Source of the DNA: Caenorhabditis remanei
Lineage: Eukaryota > Nematoda > Chromadorea > Rhabditida > Rhabditidae
Assembly: GCF_010183535.1 (NCBI RefSeq)
Contig: NC_071329.1
Location: 14,880,001-14,944,000 of the forward strand
Direction: 5' to 3'
DNA: 64,000 nucleotides
Each line of letters opens with the position of its first letter. Position 1 is the first letter of the stretch. Positions 47,126 through 58,107 of this stretch are shown in pieces. Made by a program: the position numbers and the translations under genes. A model generated the notes under the pieces. The model searched no databases, was not told where the DNA came from, and saw only the letters and a list, made by a program, of their open reading frames with translations.

Positions 47126-48384
47126 TCAATTCACCCGGGGACTCTTCGTCTGGTCCTTTTCGTCTGAAGTAGTGGTGAGTATCCGCGTCTGTCGAGATTC
47201 GTAGAATTTGATGCCGATCTGAAACATCAAATGGTTTTTTGAAGCATAACCCAACAGTTCAAACCTCAAATATTTGACTTAAAATTATTTTCTTGACTTG
47301 GATCTCATTTTTGAAAAAATCGAGTGTTGGGTGTTTTTTCAAACAATTTTTGTATACTACGTCAATTGTTTCTGCGTTCTTCTTGTAGAGTTTCTCCATG
47401 AATTGGTTGTACAACCTCCGACGTTTCCACTTATGGTTGCGATCCGGGAATTGATCGTTGTCGACTCCGAACAGCGGTGAGTTGAAGACTTTCTGAAAAA
47501 AAAAAACGACAGAGGATGACAGTTGAACAGTTTGATTACCAATTTTTCAAACTCCTCATCAGTTGGGTTTTCGTAGAAGCATAGATATTGATTTGAGGAT
47601 TCACCAGTCATCGAAACCGTCTGAAATTTTGAAAAAAGACAAAAAAGTGAAGTTATGTCGTTTGCAACACACTGAAGTTTCAGCATCACTTCTTGGAGGT
47701 GGACAATAAAGGTATTGTCCAAACGGGTATCTGGGGTCGAATTCATTTGCCCCTGGATTCTGAAACTTTAAGCTCACTTAAAAAAAAAAAAAAAACAAAC
47801 CATCCACCGAGCTGAATACACAGCTTCAGACATAATATGAGTATGGAATTGAGAGGGATATTGCAACCAAGACTCGTGACAAGCCAAAGGAGATTCCTAG
47901 AATATCAAAGGTAACTGATTTTACAGTATACTGAATGTACCGATGCCAAGAGAGGTTGATAGACGGATGTCAGACATCCTCTCAAGCCAGTTAGAGGATT
48001 TCCGAAATTTGGATCCAAAAAGTATGTCGGTTGGGTGGTTGGTTGTGGAACCTCAAAAATATCATTTTTGTCATTTAAACTCTATTTTTGTTGCCTACCA
48101 GCTGTGGCTCAACTCTCTCTCCTTCCCATCTCTGAGTAGGAAAGCTTTGGTAATTAGACCACTGCTCCAAACACATGTTAGTCCTTTTTTGCTTTTCCTG
48201 AATGAATTTTTTTTCAGAATTGTCAAATGAAATAGTTAACCAGAACCTGTTCCCACTGTTGTTGTTTGAAAGTTTCGTAATCTGTTGGAATAGAATATTC
48301 TGGCAACTCGCAGGGTTCCTCCTTCGGCTGACGAAGTTGCTCAGGACTCCCTGAGTCAGGAGATTTCGAATTCTTGGACTCCAT
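47126..48384 (-). CDS. 310-aa protein of unknown function, eight phase-0 exons
   Basis: Exons (minus): 48384-48247, 48197-48099, 48051-47941, 47896-47801, 47759-47673, 47620-47540, 47492-47265, 47218-47126; 933 nt. Every exon is a multiple of three and all introns are phase 0. GTTTTTAG lies before the ATG. The N-terminus is Pro/Glu/Ser-rich (MESKNSKSPDSGSPEQLR). Repeated Trp/Gln/Tyr blocks follow (CLEQWSNYQSFPTQRWEG, CHESWLQYPSQFHTH), then FDPRYPFGQYLYCPPP, and a basic block HKWKRRRLYNQFMEKLYKK. The donor of exon 1 (GTTCTG) and acceptor of exon 3 (TTTTTGAG) are weak, so the 5' part is less sure. It loosely resembles the LFN/PQ family in its C-terminal order, but the uniform phase 0 argues for separate origin. 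Confidence 0.6.
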
Positions 48385-49541
48385 TCCAGGGAGAGGCTAA
48401 AAACTTAAAAACTATCAAAACGTTTTGTATAGCAAAAAAAGAAATGTGGTGGGCATTTGTTGTCTTCTAACTCCTTGGCTAATATGCTAATTAGCAGCCC
48501 AGCTATCTAATGCACGGATGTCGTTGCTAAGCGACTCTTTGTGAAAATGATAATGATTCAAATGTGTTTAGGAAAATAAAAAGATTAAAAGACACGAGTG
48601 AGATCAGTTAATAGAAATAAGAGCCCTAGGAGAAACAAGAACAACATCGGCAATTATGATAGTATACCTGAGACATTTCGAATAAAATTATAGACCAGGG
48701 AGGACTGGAGGTGCATATTAGGTTGGGTTTCGTGCCATGGTGGAGATCATACCGATTTATGATGTGATACGTTTTTGAAAGAGAGAGGCTTGTGAGGGAA
48801 ATAGTTCAGTGTACACATTTGATGCCTAAAGGAAAGGAATACGAACAAAAAATTGTTTGAAATTGGAAACGGATGATTGTATGGGAAGATGAGGATCAGG
48901 AAAAGTCGAATTGGCTGAAAATTTAAAAATTCATAAAAAGGAAGAAAAATGTGTCATCAGGAGAGTAAACTTTAAAGAGTGTACAAGATAAGTTTGGTAT
49001 TGGAAATGGAATGGTCCTAACAATTTACATTCCAACCTAAACTGACTTTCCTGTTGAAATTACTGGAGATGCTGGAATTTTGAGTTATTTTTCCTTTGAA
49101 ACAGTGGGAAAAAGAACGGAGCCTGGTTCGGATCAAATTTGACAATTTTTGAGTGAAACATTTCTAAAAACGAATGAAAACATCGATTACTGATGATTTT
49201 CCGCTTCAAAACTCAATTACTGATCAACTCGAGCACAATTCGAGTATTTTCCACAAAACAAACACGAAACATCGGGCGGTCTGTGTGTCTGTCGATCTAG
49301 ATGTCCAAATTTAAAGAGTGTACCAGGTTAGTTTGAGCTGAATTTGGAAATGGAACGGTCCTAACAATTGAAATGAGAAGTAGGAGATTACAACAAAACG
49401 AACTGGGAGAAGCTACATCAGAAGTTTCTTGAAAATATACATGAAAGGCTTGAGGAATACAGTTAGAATTAAGGAATGTGAAACAATTGAAATATCTGAT
49501 AGACACAAAAAGTATAAAAACACACAATACATCGAAACTCA
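48385..49541. other. gene-free spacer with a ~60-bp direct duplication
   Basis: No coding signal. Blocks containing AAAGAGTGTAC and GGAAATGGAA.GGTCCTAACA occur at about 48972-49030 and 49312-49370 in the same orientation. Confidence 0.45.
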
Positions 49542-51271
49542 TCACTCCACCATCGCACTCTTATAGTCTTTCGATTGAAGTGCCTCGACTAGTCGAAGCG
49601 TCTGCTGCTCCTTCTGCAACTTGACAATGTTTGCTCTATGCCCCTTCCATTCATTCCTTCTATCCTCTCCCATTGATTCCCACAGTGACGCTGAAGAAAA
49701 TTCTGTTTTTATACACGTGACTCTACTTCCCAATCTGAAACTCACCCTTGACTTCTTCGGTGAGCTTTATTTTGTTGTTTGCTTCGATTTGGAAGAGGAA
49801 CAAGTCTCTGCCTGACGCTGGTTTTCTTACTGGCTGATACTCGATTTGGCAGCCAAAGGGATTGAAGAGATGCAGCTTTAAATCTGAAAATTATTGTGCA
49901 TATAATAAAAATTGATAATTAGATAACCCACCAATCCCACTGATAGCAAAGTTCTGCCATTCTTCGTGTTGTTGCCATTTCCGAATAGCATCTCCGAACT
50001 CAGAGTCGCCAACCTCCGCGAGAATTTGGTCGATTGTCAATGGATGTGAAGCAGGCTCTTGATTGTCCAACTTAATTTCTTGGTCTCTAACTGGCTCCTC
50101 ATCATCCTGGTTGGTGGTTCCAGCAGAGTCCTCGACGTTCATTTCAACCTGGTTGTCCTGGTTTTCCGAATCTCCTGATATTTCTTCAACAATCATCTCT
50201 TCGTCGTGGAGGCCTCCAGATGTCTCACAACTTGAAGAAACTTCTGACCCAGATCCATCCGCTTGGTCTTGCTCCATTTCCGTCGATTCATCATTTACCA
50301 TCAAAACTTCCTCGTGATCTACCACGAAATCTTCTGATGAAAGCAGAAATTCATCGGAATCTGGTTGATGGGTAGCTGGAATGAGGATGGGTTCGACGAC
50401 TGGAGCAGTCTCTGAGGCGGTTTGTTGGCCTGCAAAATCAACTTGTTTGCAAATATATTCCTCCTCTCAAAAACTCACGATTTCTCAACATGAGGATTTC
50501 CGCATAGACCTGAGCACTTTGTTCCCTGATGTACTTTCTCGCTCTGTCCACATTTCCAGCAGGCACATTATTTCCATATCTCATCTTCTTCTCCTGCTCC
50601 TTTATCTTCCTCCTGACCTCCTTAATCTCCTCTTCCGCCTGTTTCTCCTTCTTTTCCTTCTCCGTCATCAACCATTCCTCTCTCAAAACTCTTCTCTCTT
50701 CTTGTTTCCCAGGAAGAGCCTTCAATTCTCTCTTGCACTGTCTCTCGAGTGAACAGACGTCGTCGTATTCACGGGACACCGTTCTCATCTCCAAATTCGC
50801 AGCGTTGAATTCTGAAAAGTGATGTTTATATTTTGAAAGATCTAGGAAGGAAATTTACCTTTCACATAGGTTTTTTGCCAGTTGTCTTCAGAGTGGCCGT
50901 AGGGATTTTGGTTAGCTGAAAATGAAACGGTATCTTGAAACTTTTTGAGTCACCAAATCATTTCTACTCTGCTAGCCCCCTCTATGTTCTCTTTTTTGAA
51001 GTGATGCAACAGAAGAAGGAAAGTAGAAAGGTGGCATGCAAGGACACATTATGCACACCATCACCGACCACTCGCCTCTTCTCATTTACACATGTAGTTA
51101 ACGGAACGAAATTATAGAAAAGGATTTGCTATTGGTTTTTATCCCAGAAAATGAAAAAAGTTTCCCAGTCAGCTCACCTGAACTCCCATATCCTCCACTA
51201 GACGGTCCAGCTCCTCCAGTTCCATGCATTCCCACAAATCCAAACGGCGAATCGAAACCATTGTAGCTCAT
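49542..51271 (-). CDS. LFN/PQ family protein E, 422 aa, coiled coil plus acidic region
   Basis: Exons (minus): 51271-51178, 50915-50859, 50811-50479, 50429-49932, 49883-49746, 49690-49542; 1269 nt, all five introns phase 1. GTTTCAG lies 17 nt before the ATG. The N-terminus is Gly-rich (FGFVGMHGTGGAG). About 52-160 form a highly charged coiled coil (EKEKKEKQAEEEIKEVRRK). About 162-300 are acidic and low-complexity. The C-terminal core has HLFNPFGCQIEYQPVRKP from about 331, then ASLWESMGEDRRNEWKGHR. The same domain order (coiled coil, then LFN core, then W..L....R..W) appears in gene C. No signal peptide or membrane segment. Function unknown. Confidence 0.75.
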
Positions 51272-51782
51272 CTTGAATTCACCTCAATCTGAAACTATAT
51301 ATTAGTCATTATAGCAACCCTAAGTTGTCAAGTTACAATAGAAGTCATTCGACTTAGTTACAAGTACCAAACACCTGCAGAAAAAAAGAAAAAGAAAGTG
51401 GAAGCGTCTCTCTTCGTGGTTATGCATCAATGCATCAAAATTGAGAAACAAAAAGAGAAGGGTGACGGGAAAGTGAGCGGAGGGAGGAGGTGTCGTTGCA
51501 TGTGTTCCCATAAGCAAGAGTCAACGAAAGAGAGAGGAGAGAGATGGGACAGAAAACCGTTGCAGTTCTCAGACGCAACCTTTACAAAAAACCCTGGGTC
51601 TAGTTGATCCAAGTGAGCGAACCGAACTGAAGGACACAATTGTACATACTTTTTTTAAAAATCGAATGTCAAAATATATTTTTAAAGGTCAAATTGTACA
51701 TGGAGAAAGAAAACGAAAAGTATTAAAAGGTAGTATGATTGGGAACGTCTAGCGTTCACTTTCACAGATTTCCGAAAAAAAA

Positions 51783-52000
51783 ACCGTAAAAAATGTGATA
51801 GAGGCGCACTTAGACGTGCCTGTTCGCAGCGGTATATCTCGGTTCCTAAAGGAAATATCAAAAAATTGTGAAATGATAAAATATAGCTTGATATTCATAG
51901 AATATTTCTTCAGTTGAAACTTTTTAATATCTTTAAAGAGAGCCGAGATACGACGTTCCAAACTCTTGCTAGTGGGGGCCTCTATTATAGGTTTTACGGT
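51783..52000. mobile_element. CCTGTAATAGAGGCGC MITE, copy 5 (diverged)
   Basis: Ends ACCGTAAAAAATGTGATAGA and CTATTATAGGTTTTACGG, with the AGCGGTATATCTCGG and GCCGAGATA interior blocks. It lies upstream of gene E, away from the A-C cluster. Confidence 0.7.
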
Positions 52001-52206
52001 TTTTTACGGTAAAAATCACACACAGACGCAAACGATATCAAGTTTCTTTGTGTTGAATTTGACGTGCATTCTCTCTAATGAGTTCTAGCTGCTTTCTTTG
52101 TGGCTTTGAATTCTAATAGATATAAACTTAGGAAGTTTCTCAGATTCCTACTACAAAAATTTCAATTAGTATGTAGTTTTGAATATATTCCTCACCAACG
52201 ACCTAA

Positions 52207-52404
52207 TTAAAAGGCGGCACACTTCAAAACATTGGTCATCTTCCAACTTCCGTGGAAATAGAGGGTTCGGTTTGTTCTCGTGGTAACTACACCCGTCGGG
52301 AAACAGATGCTCTTTCTTTGGCTGCATGAGTATTTGGCAGCGTTGAGTACGCAGCAGGTTGGTGAGCGGAAGCACTGAACATTTTTGGACTGACTTGGGA
52401 ACAA
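52207..52404 (-). CDS. possible small cysteine-rich protein (no clear start)
   Basis: The minus-strand frame reads VQCFRSPTCCVLNAAKYSC then SQRKSICFPTG, followed by TNRTLYFHGSWK and a stop at 52207. Five cysteines in a C-x5-CC-x8-C-x6-C pattern resemble small secreted nematode peptides. There is no in-frame ATG and no signal-peptide exon could be attached, so this is either the last exon of an unseen gene or chance. Confidence 0.2.
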   Translation of the reverse strand: MFPSQSKNVQCFRSPTCCVLNAAKYSCSQRKSICFPTGVVTTRTNRTLYFHGSWKMTNVLKCAAF

Positions 52405-53030
52405 TTGAAAGAGAAAAATGAAGAATTTTTAGGTCTTACTTTTCTTGCTTCACATGTCTATAAAATATAATTGTTTTCTTAAATCAGGTTTTTCGAGAAG
52501 TAGTTTTTTTCTGAAAACGTCACTGCTTTAATCGGTGATTAAACAATAACTGACACAGAAAAAAGCTTCATTGTGTTTCAAACAGAAAAGAGGAAATTGA
52601 AGAGGGATGGCGAATAAAGAGACATAAGATCATTACAAATAACAGGCAAGCTTACAATGATAAATAAGAAAAAGGCGATTTGGAGTCTTGGTATTAAGCT
52701 TATGTAGCTAAGAACAAATATTCGAGGGCCAGTTAGTGTCATGAAATAATGACGACAACAGTGAGTACATCACGAAGGGACCATTCATAAACATAAAAGT
52801 TTGGAAGGATACAGAAACAGGAAAATTATTGGTTGGTGTATTCTAAAAAATGAATTCATAAGATCGTAGCAGAATTGGGATCAGAATAGCCAGGGGGGGG
52901 GGAACTAATATACCTAGGTAGTGGAATATTCAAGACATTTAAAAAAAGTCGATAAAACATTTTGGAGAAAAAGATTTAAGATAGGACGGGAAAGATGAAG
53001 AAATCATAAAACTGAAAGTGTCAAAGTTAT
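52405..53030. other. spacer without a recognisable gene
   Basis: AT-rich with a G9-type homopolymer near 52892. No exon-like signal beyond the 3' flank of the next minus-strand gene. Confidence 0.4.
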
Positions 53031-56014
53031 TTAGGAATCAATCTCAATCGGTTCTGAAGCTTCTTCACTTCCCACCACTGCTTTCTTCTTCCCACCGCTA
53101 CTTGCATCATTCGATTTCTTGGTTCGTCTCTTGGTATCCCACATCGATCTCTTTCTCCGTCTTCCTCTCCGTTCTTCAACTCTTATGTATCCCTTAACCA
53201 ACTGGTCCACATGTTCATCATACAATGTGTTAGCCCTGTTTCTCCATTCCCAGAACTCTGGTCCTTTGGCGGTTCGAATTGCTGTCCAGTCTTTAGCTGA
53301 AACAGTCAATTTTTAATTTCCAGGGAGTAGAAGTTGATTTACAGATATCCAGGTTAGTGAGCCATCCGTTATTCGTATCCCTCCATTTTCTGTACAACAA
53401 GTAGGCGCCTGGCGGATTTTTGACAAGTTGTGGCATTTCCTCAGTGCTAATTGCACTGAACAAAGCAGTACGGATCTCTGAAACAACAAAAATTAACTAA
53501 TATTATTTTCAAAAGGCTCTCACTTAATTTAGGATCTTTATACAGTGAGCAAGTAGCGCAGTTCTCAATTGCTTTCGCCAAAAGTTCCTTGTATGCGTCT
53601 GATTTGGGGTCAAGTTTTTCTGGGTGTCCGTGATCTTTCTTGATTTTAGCACGAGCGTCATAATGTGCTCTGAGGAAGTTTTCCTCAACGAGAGTAACTG
53701 GAGGTGGTATAGTCTCGGTGGCATACAAGTCAGGTGGACGCATTGGGGGTAGTGGGATGATTGGGGAAGGTGCTGGAATAGTTGGTGTACAGTACCGCTC
53801 GAAAGGTTATCAACTTTTTCAGTTTCTCAGAAAATGGCCAACTTTGACAGTGTATTTCGGTGTCACCTGATTGTCCGATAAATTTTATTTTGTATGGGCT
53901 GGAGAGAGCAAAAATAGCGCATCATTTTTGTAGTTGACCACTTTTTTTGTAGGGACACTATCTTGAAAGTTATAGGTCATCAAAGTTATTTATCACTGAA
54001 ATCGACTAATTTGAGTGCATATTAGCGAAATTTTGAAGGCTTTCACTTTGATAACTTTCAAGGTATTGTCTCTACAAAAAATTGTCAATTACAAAAATGA
54101 TGTGCTATTTTTGTTCTGTCCAACTCATACAAAATTGAGTTTATCGGGGGGTTTTAGGGGACACCAAAATGCAGTGTCAAAGTTAGTCATTTTCCACTGA
54201 AAACAGCTAAAGTTGAACACCTTTTGAGCGGTACTGATGTTCACAAATTTCAAATAAACGAACCTTTGAGCAAATCACGAGGCATTTCTCCACTACTTTC
54301 TCCTAGCTGTTGTTTTTCCATCAAAGTTTTCGCCACCTCTGAATAGACAGTCATCAATTTATACCATAATCCCTTCAACTCACTCTCAAAATGTTTATAT
54401 TTATGGTACATCCGAGCAAGCTCTCTTCCCCAAAACCACTCATAAGTACAGTTGTGTGCATGCCACGCATTGGTTCTCTCCAGTATCCCAACTTGCTTCA
54501 GTTTCTCCTCTTCCAATAACTTCTCGAGGTCTTCAACTTTCTTCTCAAGATGCTCAACTTTCTTCTCGTTTTCTTCACTTGGATACAAGAATTTGAATGC
54601 GTCCGGAGAAGAAGCTTGACAACGTTTCATTTCAGATCCTAAAAATTGACTAGGAAAGTTCCGCATAGGGGACTTACTGATCATAGAGTTTGGAACTACC
54701 ATTTTTCCATTTGGAGTGGTAACAAAAGACTCCGAGCTGTTGATACGATTGAAATTGAAATTGAATTTATTGACCATGGCAACAAGTTTTGGCATGGCTG
54801 AGTCTGAGCATCCGGGGATTTCACTCTGGGTCGATGAGGTGAAGTTGTCAACCTCTTTCAGAACTTCGGCAGTTAGTTTGGGTGGAGCTGAAAAATAAGG
54901 ATAATTTGATACTGCCCACTTTATTACCTACTTGCAAACGGGCAGGCGCGTAGCTCGTTTAAAACCTAATATTATGAACTGATAAATATACCGAAATGTA
55001 GATCTCGGTGAATTCTATATCCTTGGCCTACTACGGCCAGGATGGCTAGTCGTTCATGTACCGCACGCCGGCATAAAGTGCTAAACCCAAACTACACTGG
55101 CAAAGTTACACTGACAAACATGATTGAGCGGAGTGCTGTGTAACTTGGTCACTGTACTTCCAGCGTCTAAAATGGTTTTTAGGCTAGTTTCGCGTTTTTT
55201 GGCCGGGCCGGGCTAGAATAGATTTTTGACCATTTTTGCGTTTTTGGCCATTTTCCCAGCCCGCAGCACATTACCGATCCGCCATCCGGCCCGTAGTAGG
55301 TCACAGGCATAGAACTCTTCGTGATCTATATTTTAGCATTTTATGCCGGAGTATGTTACATGAACAACCAGCCATCCCGGCCGTGGTAAGACAAGGATAT
55401 AGAATTCACCGAGATCTATATTTTGGTATATTTATCAGCTCATAATATTGAGTTTAAAGCGAGTTACGCCAGTATCGGCCCGTTTCGTCCCGGTTTGACT
55501 GTTATAGTAGTTATAGTTCTCAACTCAACTCACCGTCCATCTGCTCAACCGATTGCGAAACAATGGTTATGGGTCTCTGAAGGTTTTCTGGGTTATCCGC
55601 TAGTGTGAATGGTTTGAACATGAGAAGACTTTGTGGTTGTGGATCTGCTGGAAATTAAAATTACTCGGCTACATTCTGATACAACACCATTAAAACTTAC
55701 GAGCACTTTGCCTTTGCTCGACTTTCTTGAATGCTGAACAATGCTCATCACCTAACGGGACCAGAAACGAATTCATTCTTGGTTTCAATTTCTCAGCCAA
55801 CTCCAGGAAGTCAACATGTTTTTCTGAAAAAGAACATGCATAACACAAAATGACAGTGACTAGCAGATAACTCACTTCTCTCCAACTGTTTTTCGATATA
55901 TTTGATGAGTTGCTCCACCGATTGGTCAGAAAGTGGTGGTGGTGGAGGACCGAGACTTGTACTTGGTTCTGATTCATTTGGTTGACTAGTGTCACACGAT
56001 TGAATGGATCCCAT
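53031..56014 (-). CDS. LFN/PQ family protein D, 536 aa
   Basis: Exons (minus): 56014-55876, 55823-55701, 55647-55534, 54887-54678, 54638-54264, 53772-53524, 53477-53343, 53296-53031; 1611 nt, all introns phase 1. CTTTTTCAG lies 4 nt before the ATG. The 39-nt segment 54639-54677 has GTAAGT/TTTTTAG ends yet is open in frame, so it may be an exitron (13 extra residues if kept). A charged coiled coil lies near residues 210-240 (EKKVEHLEKKVEDLEKLL). The C-terminal core matches gene A: SLYKDPKL, intron in the same codon, then ALFSAISTEEMPQLVKNPP and YLLYRKW, then KDWTAIRTAKGPEFWEWRNR. The tail is basic then acidic, like a nuclear protein. Intron 3 holds a palindromic element, intron 5 a TACAGTACC element. 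Confidence 0.75.
53788..54236. repeat. TACAGTACC-family palindromic element in intron 5 of gene D
   Basis: Starts TACAGTACCGCTCGAAAGG and ends CCTTTTGAGCGGTACTG, its near complement. The interior has CACTATCTTGAAAGTTATAG and mirrored AATAGCGCATC / GATGTGCTATT. Confidence 0.7.
54934..55490. mobile_element. palindromic element with GCGTAGCTCG ends in intron 3 of gene D
   Basis: The left part (CGGGCAGGCGCGTAGCTCG, AATATTATGAACTGATAAAT, ATCTCGGTGAATTCTATATC) recurs inverted on the right (GATATAGAATTCACCGAGAT, ATTTATCAGCTCATAATATT, CGAGTTACGCC). The middle is GC-rich with GGCCGGGCCGGGC. A non-autonomous foldback element. Confidence 0.65.
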
Positions 56015-57713
56015 TCCACTGAAAAAGGGATTTATGGGTCCCGACAAAATGTTCAGTTGAATTGATGACGTGGTGAATGAGCCCAAAAAGAAAAAGACGA
56101 AAAGAGGGGGCCAATAAAAAATCTGCATAATGAAACGAGCCCATGTAAAAGAAATTGGGGGAGGAGAGACGTCACTGACGAAATTGACAAATGGTAAATT
56201 GGAAAAGGCAAAGGTTTTTATGGAGTGTGAAATGAGAAAGAAAATTGGGAAAAAAGAACAGGAAGGATGAAGAATGAGAAAAGAGGGGACCAATTAAAAA
56301 AGAAAAGGGAAATTCAAACAAAATTTAAAATCTGAATTCTAGTAAGAGCCTTGTTGCTAGTTAGATGTGGCTATATGTCCCAGTATTTTTATGTTTAGAC
56401 CCTCAGGCTCATACTGAGTGTCAGGCTTCATACTTCATAAGATGTATGTGACTCTAAAGTTATCAAAACTACGGCCAATCGTTTCACACTCAACTGATAA
56501 ACAAGGTGATTATAATCCTGGCACACTGATTACTTTTCTAGATCTGAATTTGGTTCATTTTTGAGATCCTTTTCCGAGAATGTTGCGTGACAGTTATGTA
56601 AAGTCATGAGGTGGGATTTCTAGGAATGGAATCACAAGTCGGAAAGTTTTTTTGGATATGGGAATGAGCTTGATGATCTTTTTGAGAGAGTAGTTCCACT
56701 GAAGCAAAAAGCAGGAAAATCATCTGATAGATTTGGATTACTGTACTTTGAAATACAGGACAGTAGCGGTCGCTCTCACATTAAGATCAAACGTTTTCAG
56801 AAAATTATTAGCCGACTTTGATAACTTACCTTAGTATCGATAAAAAGAAATTTTTCGACTGTACATATTACCAATCTAGAAATTGGACAATGCGTAAAGA
56901 TGTTTTTGTCATAGCGCATAAATATTAAAATACAGTACCCGAGATACAGTGGTTACTACTGTAACTACAGTAACCCGAAAAATGATCCGGCATTCCAGGA
57001 AACATATAAGAACAGATAAACTGCTTAAGTCTATAAAAACTCTTTTACATCGACTGCTAAAACTATTGAGAACTTCCCCTTAGACTACTCAAGCCGAACA
57101 GAGCCAAAGGAAGACTCGGCCAGAACTTAAACCGACTCGAAAAACCACGAAAAGAGGAATGACGTTCAATTCACCAACACAAAAAGAAAAAAGCAAAAAT
57201 CCGTACTCTTTCTCAAAACGAGCTGTATATATATACCCCTTAGATCGCGTGCACTAAAATTCCAATTCCAGAAAGAAATTAAAGGATAAAAGTGGTGTAC
57301 ACTACATGGGTATATACACATTCAATTTGTTGGGTGATTATTGCGTGTCAAATGTCATTCGTCTTACTTTTTTACGAACAAGGAAGGGGGCGCCTACATC
57401 GTTCTGGGTATGAGCTTTTCGGGTTTGAAGACAAGGAGGAAAATGAATTTGGAGAATATATAAATGTGACGTGAACTAAAGTATAAATGTGTGGGACTAT
57501 TGACTTGGGAAGAATTTTAGCAATTTTTTGTTTGAAGTGATCATGAATTGGGTGAATCAGTGAAATGAAGGAAAATCTTGATGACGATAGTTTTTGATAT
57601 TCCTGGGTTCAGAAAAGATGTGCATAAGATGAACATGAATTCTGATAAATAGTTTCAGATGAAAACATTTCATAAAGAGTAAAGGACGTCTTCACTCACT
57701 CTGCTAACAAGGA
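56015..57713. other. gene-free region upstream of gene D
   Basis: No supported gene. A TA-rich TATATATATACCCC stretch at about 57222 precedes a 60-codon frame (57292-57474) with no splice or conservation signal, so I do not call it. Purine-rich blocks lie at 56080-56300. Confidence 0.4.
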
Positions 57714-57906
57714 ATGTCTTTAGATCTTTGGAGACTCGGCTTTCAAACGATCCATAAATTTGGTCATAGGTACTTTCGACTACGGGGAGTCCATTTCTGC
57801 CATCAAAACCGGCTAAATGTCTCAGCGAGCCGAGTTATGAGCTCTAAAACTTTTCGAATGGTTAACTTTTTTCATGTGAGAATCCGAGTCGGAAAATAGT
57901 ATAAAC
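57714..57906. repeat. repeat unit with CTTTCGACTACG and CCGAGTTATGAGCTC
   Basis: The blocks ACTTTCGACTACG.GGAGT, CGAGTTATGAGCTCT and TTTTTCA.ATG recur at 58450-58560 in the same orientation, and inverted at about 58660-58745 (GAGAGCTTATAACTTGGC), marking a dispersed repeat family. Confidence 0.5.
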
Positions 57907-58107
57907 CAAGGCTGTCGCACGGCCGGCCGCGGCCGGCCGCGGCCCTCGGCTTTCAGGGCCGTCGCGGCCGCGGATTAACCAAATGGGCTGAATTTTTGCA
58001 TATCGACTAATCTTTTGGTCCTCTACAAGGCCGCCTGAAGAAGCGAAAATTTTCCATGGCTGGGAACTGAGATATAAAATCGCCCCACGGCCTTTTTGAC
58101 AGCCTTG
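57907..58107. mobile_element. 201-bp hAT-type MITE with 8-bp target duplication
   Basis: Ends CAAGGCTGTC and GACAGCCTTG. The flanks are GTATAAAC at 57899-57906 and 58108-58115, an exact 8-bp duplication. The left side is extremely GC-rich (GGCCGGCCGCGGCCGG), like the other hAT MITE in this window but with different ends. It is inserted at the end of the CTTTCGACTACG repeat unit. Confidence 0.85.

Noticed and set aside
48099..48197. tRNA-like or SINE-like stretch (GGAGCAGTGGTCTAATT on the minus strand)
   Set aside because: It reads cleanly as a phase-0 exon with GT/AG borders in the 47126-48384 gene, and a proper B box and cloverleaf are lacking.
55811..56293. 160-codon hydrophobic minus-strand frame
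   Set aside because: It covers the 5' flank and first exon of gene D in the wrong frame; the trans-splice acceptor and phase-consistent exons support the other frame.
57292..57474. 60-codon frame downstream of a TATATATATA stretch
   Set aside because: No acceptor before the ATG, no recognisable motif, and length within chance expectation.
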